Source: Rhodobacterales bacterium UBA3089 (GTDB taxonomy: Bacteria; Pseudomonadota; Alphaproteobacteria; Rhodobacterales; Rhodobacteraceae). From it: a stretch of 12,606 nt of DNA. The notes under the pieces are model-generated. The model was not told where the DNA came from. It searched no databases and saw only the letters and a list, made by a program, of their open reading frames with translations. The DNA lies in NCBI GenBank assembly GCA_002367255.1, contig DFBD01000268.1, positions 3,147 to 15,752 of the forward strand. Direction: 5' to 3'. The translations under genes were made by a program, and so were the position numbers. Positions 6,267 through 12,606 of this stretch are shown here, piece after piece. The stretch's first letter is position 1; every line of letters begins with the position of its first letter.

Positions 6267-7934
6267 TTGACCCTGTCCACGACAAATTCAGACGCTCCGA
6301 CACCGGAGTATCAGGCGACTGCTAAAAAGTTGGGTCTCAGTCATATGTGGGTCGGCTTTGTGGCCTTCGCTGCGGCCATACCGATGGGGCTGTATCAAGT
6401 TGCAGAACGCAGCAACCTGTTTGCTTCGCTTGAATCGCGCGAGGTGTATTATGCGTCGGTCACGACACATGGGGTGTTGATGGCCTATGTGTTGTCGACG
6501 TTTTTTATTATGGGGTTTGGCTATTTCGCGGCCCTGCATTCTTTGAAACAAAATGTCTGGTCACCGCTATTTTCCTGGGCCGGGTTTGTGATTGCATTGG
6601 TCGGAACCGTCATGGCGGCCGTGCCGTTGTTGCTTGGGCAAGCCTCTGTCATGTATACGTTTTATCCACCGGAGATGGCGGTGACACCGTTCTATCTGGG
6701 GGCTGCGCTTCTGTTCATCGGATCGTGGTTCTGGTGCGTCGATATGATCGTGGGGATGATGCAATGGCGACGCGCCAATCCCGGCATGGCGGTGCCGCTG
6801 GTGATGTTCGGCACGACAATCAACGCTTTGCTCTGGCTCTGGACATCGATGGGGGCGACGCTCGAAGTGCTGCTCCAGATTCTGCCGATGCAGTTTGGGT
6901 GGGTCGACACGATTGATCCTGGGCTTGCCCGCACATTCTTTTCCTGGACCCTTCATGCCATTGTCTATTTTTGGCTTTTCCCGGCCTATATCGCGATGTA
7001 TGCGATCATGCCGCGCGAGTCAGGCGGCAAGCTGTTTTCGGATGAGCTGGCCCGCGTCGCCTTTGTGATGCTGTTTATTTTTTCGGTGCCCATCGGTTTT
7101 CACCACCTCTATATGGATCCTCAGCAGGCGGCTGGTTGGAAGCTGTTGCACATGTTTGGCACCTTCATGGTGGCCGTGCCGACCTTTATTACGGGTTTCA
7201 CCATTCTGGCGACGCTCGAAATTTCTGGCCGATTGCGTGGTGGAAAGGGTTTGTTTGGCTGGATTGCCAAAATTCGGTGGAATAACCCAATGACGCTCGC
7301 GGCAATGCTGTCGATGTTGATGCTGACGGCGGGCGGGTTTGGTGGGGTGATCAATGCGTCCTATTCGATGAACGCGCTGATCCACAACACTCAATGGATT
7401 ACCGGGCATTTCCACCTGATCTTCGGCGGCACTTCGGTGATTATGTATTTCGCTGTTGCCTATTGGGCATGGCCACGCATCACAGGGCGCAGATTGGCCA
7501 GCACACGTATGGCCCTGTGGCAGCTATGGTTATGGTTCTGGGGAATGCTGCTCACCACATTGCCGTGGCATGTTCTGGGCTTGTTGGGACAGCCTCGTCG
7601 GGTTGACACCTTGCCTTATGGCGAGGAATTGAACGCGTTGTGGAACCCGCATGAAGTCGTGATGTTCAGCGGTGCGGTCATGCTGACGGTTTCCGCTGTC
7701 TTGTTCATTATTGTTCTGGTTCGATCCCATTTTTCGGAGCGTTTGCCCGAGGTGCCAGAAGTGGTTTTCGCCACGGCGATCCATCAGCCGTTGCGGGTGC
7801 CACATCTGTTGAATTCATTGGCATTCTGGAACTGGGCCATGCTGGTTTATATGCTGGCAAGCTACGGCTATCCGCTGTTGCAGTTTGCCTTCATTGGCAC
7901 ACCACAGTCGATCCCTTTTGGTTTCGGAGAGTGA
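6267..7934 (+). CDS. cbaA: ba3-type (B-family) cytochrome c oxidase subunit I
   Basis: A 555-residue polytopic membrane protein, the catalytic subunit that reduces O2 to water and pumps protons. I chose TTG at 6267 because GGGAGGA lies 6 bp upstream. Visible ligands are His68 (TTHGVLMAY) and His383 for the low-spin haem; His230, His279 and His280 (PIGFHH) for CuB; and His381 (GHFHLIF) for the high-spin haem. Tyr234 in HAIVYFW sits four residues after His230, matching the cross-linked His-Tyr pair. Positions agree closely with Thermus ba3 (His72, His233/Tyr237, His282/283, His384/386). The enzyme probably has high oxygen affinity, as known for the family. No subunit III or haem A assembly gene is in the window. 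The next gene starts 1 bp after the stop. Confidence 0.95.
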   Translation: MTLSTTNSDAPTPEYQATAKKLGLSHMWVGFVAFAAAIPMGLYQVAERSNLFASLESREVYYASVTTHGVLMAYVLSTFFIMGFGYFAALHSLKQNVWSPLFSWAGFVIALVGTVMAAVPLLLGQASVMYTFYPPEMAVTPFYLGAALLFIGSWFWCVDMIVGMMQWRRANPGMAVPLVMFGTTINALLWLWTSMGATLEVLLQILPMQFGWVDTIDPGLARTFFSWTLHAIVYFWLFPAYIAMYAIMPRESGGKLFSDELARVAFVMLFIFSVPIGFHHLYMDPQQAAGWKLLHMFGTFMVAVPTFITGFTILATLEISGRLRGGKGLFGWIAKIRWNNPMTLAAMLSMLMLTAGGFGGVINASYSMNALIHNTQWITGHFHLIFGGTSVIMYFAVAYWAWPRITGRRLASTRMALWQLWLWFWGMLLTTLPWHVLGLLGQPRRVDTLPYGEELNALWNPHEVVMFSGAVMLTVSAVLFIIVLVRSHFSERLPEVPEVVFATAIHQPLRVPHLLNSLAFWNWAMLVYMLASYGYPLLQFAFIGTPQSIPFGFGE

Positions 7935-7935
7935 T

Positions 7936-8646
7936 ATGAAACATTTCCAGTTCCCCACCATTCGCCTCGCTGCCGTCCTCATTGCCAGCCTCGGAACTTC
8001 GACTTTGGCTCAGGAAAACACGGGTCCCTCGACGAATATCGCCTGGACAATCGAAACCCTGAACCTGCTTCGCAGCGGGGATCCGGAACGTGGGGCCACG
8101 CTGAATTTGGACCTGGAGTGCGCAACCTGTCATGGTGCCACGGGCGTATCCGCAAATGACACATGGCCCAGCCTGTCCGGCCAACCTGCGGGATATACCT
8201 ACAAGATTCTGAGAGATTACCGAGATCAAAAACTGTCCGGCACCCAGCGTGGTGAATTGATGGCCTATGTGGTCGAGGAAATGACGGATCAGGATATGGT
8301 TGATCTGGCCAGTTATTATGCCCAAAACAAATTGCCTCCTGCGCGGCAGACCTTCATGCATGATGCGGTAGAATCTTTGGACCTGTTGGGGGATCCCGAA
8401 CGCCTGATCCCGCCCTGTAGTGTATGCCACGGGAAAAACGGCAAGGGTGATTTCCCGGACTTTCCGGCCCTGGCCGGGCAATCGCCTGAGTATCTGACGC
8501 GCAGCATGATGGATTTCAAAGCGGGACGACGCGGAAATGATGTCTATTCCCGGATGCGCCTGATTTCTGCAAGATTGACGGATGAGGAAATTCAGGCCCT
8601 GGCGAACTACTTTGCGTCAATAAGTCTTTCGACGAGCAATGAATAG
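7936..8646 (+). CDS. Diheme cytochrome c4-like protein
   Basis: A 236-residue periplasmic protein. ATG at 7936 is chosen over upstream in-frame starts inside the oxidase gene because GGAG lies 6 bp before it and the product begins with a clean signal peptide (hydrophobic core about 9-21, cleavage after LAQ or TLA near 24-26). Two class I cytochrome domains follow: CATCH (62-66), with Met109 in GELMAYVV as likely distal ligand, and CSVCH (161-165), with Met207 in SRMRL. Cytochromes c4 are diheme carriers that feed terminal oxidases, and in ba3/cbb3 systems they donate to CuA or its equivalent. Here it probably links the sulfide dehydrogenase, and perhaps the bc1 complex, to the CuA of subunit II. 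The carboxy-terminal tail resembles that of the 3840-4157 cytochrome. Confidence 0.9.
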   Translation: MKHFQFPTIRLAAVLIASLGTSTLAQENTGPSTNIAWTIETLNLLRSGDPERGATLNLDLECATCHGATGVSANDTWPSLSGQPAGYTYKILRDYRDQKLSGTQRGELMAYVVEEMTDQDMVDLASYYAQNKLPPARQTFMHDAVESLDLLGDPERLIPPCSVCHGKNGKGDFPDFPALAGQSPEYLTRSMMDFKAGRRGNDVYSRMRLISARLTDEEIQALANYFASISLSTSNE

Positions 8647-8661
8647 GTTGGCATCACGGCT

Positions 8662-11133
8662 ATGTCTAAAGTGAACGAGGCAGCGGGAAAGTGCTATCAT
8701 TGCAGCCTTTCCATCCCGCCTGAGACTGACATCCATAGCGAGGTTCTGGGGCAAACCCGTGCTTTTTGCAGCCCCGGCTGTGCAGCTGTTTCGAAATCCA
8801 TCGTGCAGTCGGGACTGGAAGACTTCTATCGCTATCGTGGCAAACCAGATCGCGAAATCGCGGGCCACAAAAGTGAAACACCCGAAGCGTCCTTGGTCGT
8901 CTATGATCACCCCGAAGTTCAAAAGTCTTTTGTGCGCACTGTTGGCGAAAACAGTGAGGCGTCTCTTATTCTTGAAGGTATCCGTTGCTCCGCCTGCCTA
9001 TGGTTGAACGAACAGCATCTGCGCAAGATCGACGGTATTGTCGACGTTCAGATCGATGCCAACAGCCACCAGGCCCGTGTCACCTGGGCGCCTGAACAGC
9101 TGAAACTCAGCACTATTCTGGCAGCGGTTGCTGACATAGGGTTTGTCGCCCATCCGTTTGATCCGACCCGTCGCGAACAATTGTTGCAGGAACAAAAACA
9201 CCGCAGCATAGAGCGTCTTATTTTTGCTGGCTTCCTTATGATGCCAGTGGTGTCGTTTCAGATCGCGAGTTACTGGATTGGCGGCCCCGACGAGAACGGC
9301 GCTTATCCGCTGTTTGAAAGCCTTGGCCGCTGGTTCATGCTTCTGGTTGTGACGATTGTCATGGCCTATTCTGGTCAGGATTTCTTTCGCGGTGCCTGGC
9401 GCGATCTGAAGCATAGGCAACTGGGGATGGATGTGCCGGTGGTGCTGGGGTTGACCACCGCATGGATTGGCAGCGCTGTTTCCACTGTCATTGGTCATGG
9501 TGATGTCTTTTTTGACTCCATCGTCATGTTCATCTTTTTCGTGCTTCTGGCACGTGCATGGGAATTGCGCGGGCGATTGAAGTCGGCGGACGCGCTTGAT
9601 GCCACTCTTAAAATCATGCCCAGAACTGCAAATCGGGTGATGGCCGATGGAAACGTTGAGCTGGTCTCGGTGCTGGATTTGAACATTGGCGATACGTTGC
9701 GCCTTCTGCCCGGCGAAAATGTGCCCTGTGACGGGCGGCTGATATCGGACGCCAGCGCCTTTGATGAATCTCTGTTGACCGGTGAAGCGATCCCGGTTTT
9801 GCGTCAACGTGGCGATTTCGTGGTGGGGGGGGCCTGTAATGTTGACCAACCTGTCGAGATTGAGGTCACGCGCACGTCTGAAAATTCCACTATGACGGAA
9901 ATTCACCAGTTGATCGCACGAGGCCTGAATGATCGCCCCAAATACGCGCAGATCGCAGATCGGATCGCGCCGTGGTTTGTGGCTGCTGTATTGGCAATTG
10001 CAGTGCTCACTTTGACGTTTTGGCTTTGGTATGATTCAGCACGGGCCTTGCCCAATCTGATCGCTGTGCTGATTGTCACTTGCCCCTGTGCTTTGGCATT
10101 GGCAACGCCCGTGGCGCTTTCAATTTCGGCCGGACGCTTTGCCCAATTGAAAGTTTTGCCGATGCGCATGTCCGCGCTGGAGCCACTGTCCAAAGCAACG
10201 ATGATCGCCTTCGATAAAACTGGCACGCTCACGATGGGGCACCCCATTCTCGCCGCTCAGCTTCTGGTTGGCAAGCTGTCCGAAACAGATGCATTGTCCA
10301 TCGCCGCCAAACTCGAAGAAAAATCAGAGCATCCCTTTGCAAATGCGCTTAAATCCGAAGCCGCGAGACATCATCTCGACATCCACTCAACGCTGGCTAT
10401 TCGTAATTTCCCTGGACAGGGTGTCGAGGCTGAAATTGAGGGCGCAAAATGGCGTTTGGGTGGAGAGGCATTCGCTCTGAATTCATCCGCGCCTCTGCCG
10501 CAAGCAGGCGAAGCTTGGCTCAATGCAGAGATTTCCATGGGGCGCAGTGTTGTCATACTGGCTGGTGAAACTGGGGCCGAGGCTTTGTTCGCTTTTGAGG
10601 ACGAACTGCGAAATTGCGCCAAAGAAAGCATTGCAGCCCTTCGTCAGTTCGGGTTTAGGGACATTGCGATCCTAAGCGGCGACAATCAAGGATCCGTGAC
10701 ACTGCTGGCACAAAAGGTTGGGATCAAGACGGCGATTGGGGGCCTGAAGCCAAACGAAAAACTGGCGTGGCTCCAGGAACAACAATCCCGGGGCCAACGT
10801 GTGGTGATGGTCGGTGACGGTATCAACGATGCTCCGGTGATGACAGCTGCCGACGCGGCGATTTCCTTTTCAAGCGCAACAGAACTGGCGCGCCAATCCA
10901 GCGATTTCGTGATTTTAGGATCTGACTTCAAAGTGCTGACCAACATGTTGAAGTTGTCTTCAAAAACAGGGCGCATCATTACGCAAAACCTCTTGTGGGC
11001 TGCTGGATATAACCTTTTGGCTGTTCCTGCAGCTGCCATGGGCTTCATCCCACCTTGGGCGGCGGCAATTGGTATGTCGGTCAGCTCTCTATTGGTTGTT
11101 TCAAATTCAATGCGGTTGCGAGCGACACGTTGA
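8662..11133 (+). CDS. Cu+-type P1B ATPase of the CcoI/FixI (CopA2/CtpA) kind
   Basis: An 823-residue P-type ATPase that moves Cu+ across the inner membrane for insertion into oxidases. Domains in order: an N-terminal Cys-rich domain (CYHC 11-14, Cys36, Cys40); an HMA-like domain with CSAC (109-112); membrane helices from about 185; the actuator loop with TGE (373-375); CPC (474-476) in the transport helix; the phosphorylation site DKTGTLT (Asp518); HP (557-558); and GDGINDAP (718-725). The last helices carry YN (783-784) and MSVSS (805-809), the P1B-1 signature for Cu+. The CPC core and double N-terminal metal domain are those of CcoI/FixI rather than the detoxifying CopA. Its place directly after the oxidase suggests supply of copper for CuA and CuB. 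The start has a weak ribosome-binding site 15 bp after the previous stop. Confidence 0.93.
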   Translation: MSKVNEAAGKCYHCSLSIPPETDIHSEVLGQTRAFCSPGCAAVSKSIVQSGLEDFYRYRGKPDREIAGHKSETPEASLVVYDHPEVQKSFVRTVGENSEASLILEGIRCSACLWLNEQHLRKIDGIVDVQIDANSHQARVTWAPEQLKLSTILAAVADIGFVAHPFDPTRREQLLQEQKHRSIERLIFAGFLMMPVVSFQIASYWIGGPDENGAYPLFESLGRWFMLLVVTIVMAYSGQDFFRGAWRDLKHRQLGMDVPVVLGLTTAWIGSAVSTVIGHGDVFFDSIVMFIFFVLLARAWELRGRLKSADALDATLKIMPRTANRVMADGNVELVSVLDLNIGDTLRLLPGENVPCDGRLISDASAFDESLLTGEAIPVLRQRGDFVVGGACNVDQPVEIEVTRTSENSTMTEIHQLIARGLNDRPKYAQIADRIAPWFVAAVLAIAVLTLTFWLWYDSARALPNLIAVLIVTCPCALALATPVALSISAGRFAQLKVLPMRMSALEPLSKATMIAFDKTGTLTMGHPILAAQLLVGKLSETDALSIAAKLEEKSEHPFANALKSEAARHHLDIHSTLAIRNFPGQGVEAEIEGAKWRLGGEAFALNSSAPLPQAGEAWLNAEISMGRSVVILAGETGAEALFAFEDELRNCAKESIAALRQFGFRDIAILSGDNQGSVTLLAQKVGIKTAIGGLKPNEKLAWLQEQQSRGQRVVMVGDGINDAPVMTAADAAISFSSATELARQSSDFVILGSDFKVLTNMLKLSSKTGRIITQNLLWAAGYNLLAVPAAAMGFIPPWAAAIGMSVSSLLVVSNSMRLRATR

Positions 11134-11436
11134 GCCACTCCAACATGTGGGGAAATGCCCTGAGGCTTTTTCCCCACTGCGGATTCAACTCGATGATGAG
11201 TTCCTCCAGGGCGGAAATGGGAAAGTTGCCAGCGTCTTTCGTGGATTCTAAAGTTTCAGGCCTGTCTTTCGGCCAGTTGAGCAATGTTTGAATCGCGTGC
11301 GACTATCGACATAAAGGCGTTTTCCAAATACCAGGAGAGGGTTTCGCCGGTGAAATTGAGCAACACTTGGACGCGAAATAAGTGACAGGGGCGTCGCTTG
11401 AGGCTGAATGCAAACAGCAGTATTTTACACGTCCTA
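11134..11436. other. Non-coding or decayed stretch after the operon
   Basis: No confident gene lies here. On the minus strand a frame ending at 11256 and another running 11284-11081 join almost end to end across a possible frameshift near 11280. Together they read as a continuous protein-like sequence with Trp-rich segments such as LNWPKDRPET and MLEWLNVS. The second frame has a TTG start, lacks a ribosome-binding site and runs into the 3' end of the ATPase gene. It may be debris of a lost gene next to the IS fragment; I cannot assign a family. Confidence 0.3.
11147..11177 (+). terminator. Stem-loop downstream of the ATPase gene
   Basis: A perfect 9-bp outer stem, GTGGGGAAA (11147-11155) with TTTCCCCAC (11169-11177), encloses a smaller GCC-CTGA-GGC hairpin. 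It starts 14 bp after the operon's last stop. No T-run follows, so it is either a weak terminator or a 3'-end mRNA-stabilising hairpin. Confidence 0.5.
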
Positions 11437-11862
11437 CTATTTCGAAAGGAGGATCGCGCGACTGGTGAACTCTGTGCCGTTATCACTAACGATACAGGCG
11501 GGCTTGCCATAGACGCGCACAAGCGCATCAAGCTCGCGTGCCACCCTCGCACCAGAGATGCTGGTGTCGGCCATCAAACACAGGTTCTCGCGACAACAAT
11601 CGTCATTCACAGCCAACATGCGGAACTTACGTGATGCGCCGAAGGTGTCGGATACAAAATCCAACGACCAGCGTTCGCCAGGGCGCAAAGCCACGGGCAT
11701 CGGTGTCCGCGACCCACGCGCACGCTTGCGACCTCTTCGCCGTCTGATGTCCAGCTTTTCCTCGGTGTAGAGCCGATACAGTTTCTTGTGATTCATGATC
11801 ATTCCTTTGCGTTCCAGCAGCACGCCGATCCGGCGATAGCCAATGGCCCGACGTTTCCGGTA
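11437..11862 (-). mobile_element. IS3-family transposase (OrfB) fragment, truncated at both ends
   Basis: Read on the minus strand from about 11862, the frame has the typical OrfB approach to the integrase core: AIGYRRIGVLLERKG, NHKKLYRLYTEEKLDIRRRR, then RPGERWSLDFVSD, which holds the first catalytic Asp. IVSDNGTEFTSRAIL, with the second catalytic Asp, comes near the end. Homology stops abruptly after TSRAIL at about 11452 and a stop follows at 11437-11439. The rest of the core with the catalytic Glu (QN-FVES-NG region) is absent, and so is the N-terminal half. It cannot be active. The open frame continues upstream to 12042, but only as the antisense of the recombinase remnant on the other strand. 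No terminal inverted repeats could be assigned. Confidence 0.85.
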
Positions 11863-12263
11863 TGGAAAACCCGGTGCCTGGGCATGTCCATGCAACACTG
11901 AGAAATACAAAAGGCGGAAAAGTTCGAACGATCGAGCTAACGCAGCAAGCGATCGATATTCTTCTACAAATACCGCAGTCCAATGCATCATCCTTTGTCT
12001 TTTGGAATGTAACCGACCACGGTTTCTACAAAGACCCTTCAAACCTGTTCTGGGGATAAGGTCAGGAGACCGGTTTCGGATCGCGGCTTCACGACTTGCG
12101 GCACAAGTTCGCGATTGAAAAGTTGCGTGGGGGCTGGTCCGTCTACAAGGTCCAGAAATACATCGGGCATGGTTCGCTGCTCACAACCGAAAGGTATTAC
12201 TTCCGATACTTGTCGCAGAAGCAACAAGAGCGTGCACGAGCCGATGGAGACAACGGGTTCTGA
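11862..12263 (+). pseudogene. Tyrosine recombinase (phage-type integrase) C-terminal remnant with internal stop
   Basis: One plus-strand frame carries the second half of a tyrosine recombinase catalytic domain. It shows NTKGGKVRTIEL with the catalytic-lysine hairpin (about 11895-11930), then HDLRHKFAIE with the H-x-x-R pair (His codon 12090, Arg codon 12099). IGHGSLLTTERYY follows, with the third-box His at 12168 and the nucleophile Tyr at 12195-12200. An in-frame TAA at 12057-12059 interrupts it between FWG and GQETGFGS. The frame resumes unchanged, so this is a point nonsense mutation, not a frameshift. The N-terminal arm-binding domain and box I with the first catalytic Arg are missing; the sequence is replaced at about 11862-11890 by the IS3 fragment. 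It is inactive. It ends about 250 bp from the tRNA-Ser gene, a classic integration site. Confidence 0.85.
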
Positions 12264-12292
12264 TAGGGCTCTTACATTGCGAATTCTCTGTT

Positions 12293-12322
12293 GGGATCCT
12301 GCTGTTGCAGGGTCCCCTTTTT
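12293..12322 (+). terminator. Rho-independent terminator after the recombinase remnant
   Basis: A 10-bp stem (GGGATCCTGC with GCAGGGTCCC, one G-U pair) closes a 4-base loop TGTT and is followed by CTTTTT. It lies 29 bp after the recombinase stop at 12261-12263, so it probably is that gene's original terminator. Confidence 0.85.
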
Positions 12323-12404
12323 GATTGTCCTGTCGGGTTTTTTCCGATCAGAAAAGGGCATGTTTTTTTGCGAAAGGGGGCATAGCCAGCGCAGTCGGAA
12401 GGCC

Positions 12405-12432
12405 AAAAAGGTGTCATGGTATGACACCTTTT
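12405..12432 (-). terminator. Perfect palindrome, probable terminator of the tRNA-Ser transcript
   Basis: AAAAGGTGTCAT (12406-12417) and ATGACACCTTTT (12421-12432) form a perfect 12-bp stem around a 3-base loop. Read on the minus strand the stem ends in a five-T run, about 80 bp beyond the tRNA 3' end, as expected for a terminator. The symmetry means it could also stop plus-strand transcription. Confidence 0.7.
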
Positions 12433-12509
12433 GTGGTTTCGGACAGAATTGGCGGCACGCACACTACGTCCGGTGAATTGCGATTGGATCAGCAAATTCA
12501 GGGGGATAG

Positions 12510-12599
12510 TGGCGGAGAGACAGGGATTCGAACCCTGGGTGGGCTTGCACCCACAACGGTTTTCGAGACCGCCCCGTTCGACCACTCCGGCACCTCTCC
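12510..12599 (-). tRNA. tRNA-Ser(CGA)
   Basis: The minus strand folds as a complete 90-base class II tRNA including an encoded CCA (12510-12512). The acceptor strand GGAGAGG (12593-12599) pairs with TCTCTCC. The anticodon loop CTCGAAA gives anticodon CGA, reading UCG. A long variable arm (GTGGGTGCAAGCCCAC) and the T arm CAGGGTTCGAATCCCTG follow. The long variable arm fits serine. Its 3' end faces the recombinase remnant, which suggests that it served as an attachment site. Confidence 0.95.
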
Positions 12600-12606
12600 G
12601 CGGGGG

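Noticed and set aside
5660..6280. 206-codon minus-strand frame across the oxidase subunit II gene
   Set aside because: Subunit II with all CuA ligands is on the plus strand; the antisense frame has no recognisable feature.
8998..9906. 302-codon minus-strand frame inside the P-type ATPase gene
   Set aside because: The plus strand carries a complete ATPase with every motif. The antisense product is His/Gln/Arg-rich with no domain, typical of a shadow frame.
11862..12042. N-terminal extension of the minus-strand transposase frame up to 12042
   Set aside because: Transposase similarity begins only at about 11862. Upstream the frame is antisense to the tyrosine recombinase remnant.
12181..12585. 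134-codon minus-strand frame through the tRNA region
   Set aside because: Its start of translation lies inside the tRNA-Ser gene, and the rest spans two terminator hairpins and the antisense of the recombinase remnant; no domain is visible.
1..12606. CRISPR array, rRNA, or origin of replication
   Set aside because: No regularly spaced direct repeats, no rRNA-like conserved stretches and no clusters of DnaA-box-like sites were seen.

Overview
The window looks like chromosomal DNA of an alphaproteobacterium, most likely Rhodobacteraceae/Roseobacter-type. The reasons are family-level resemblance of the proteins, moderate-to-high GC, and a perfect FNR/FnrL box; no 16S or other phylogenetic marker is present, so this is inference.

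Layout. (1) Positions 1-898, minus strand: the 5' part of an exported NodB/polysaccharide-deacetylase-like protein that runs off the left edge. (2) 899-1121: a divergent control region with a perfect FNR box at 994-1007, placed about 41 bp upstream of a -10-like element of the leftward gene. (3) 1122-2387: a tight plus-strand operon of two small uncharacterised proteins and a ZIP-family metal transporter. (4) 2388-3839: a loosely packed, partly decayed stretch. It holds a possible small Cys-rich minus-strand gene, an orphan 60-codon ORF that resembles only a C-terminal protein end, a strong terminator, a truncated glutaredoxin-2-like gene, and about 490 bp without a convincing gene.

(5) 3840-11133 is the core: seven closely spaced plus-strand genes that read as one operon. 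They encode a monoheme cytochrome c; the flavoprotein of flavocytochrome c sulfide dehydrogenase (FccB/SoxF) with all three diagnostic cysteines; a 59-residue single-helix oxidase subunit; CuA subunit II; a ba3-type (B-family) oxidase subunit I with all haem/CuB ligands and the His-Tyr pair; a diheme cytochrome c4; and a Cu+-type P1B ATPase of the CcoI/FixI kind. Together they suggest a self-contained periplasmic route from sulfide through FAD and cytochromes c to CuA, haem a3/CuB and O2, with its own copper-delivery pump.

(6) 11134-12606 is mobile-element debris next to a tRNA. It contains a hairpin after the operon, a fragment of an IS3-family transposase (minus), and the C-terminal remnant of a tyrosine recombinase (plus) with an in-frame TAA. 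Two hairpin terminators and a complete tRNA-Ser(CGA) on the minus strand follow. The arrangement suggests an old integration event at the tRNA-Ser gene. The strongest leads are the sulfide dehydrogenase-ba3 oxidase operon, the FNR-controlled divergent locus of unknown genes, and the integrase-tRNA edge.
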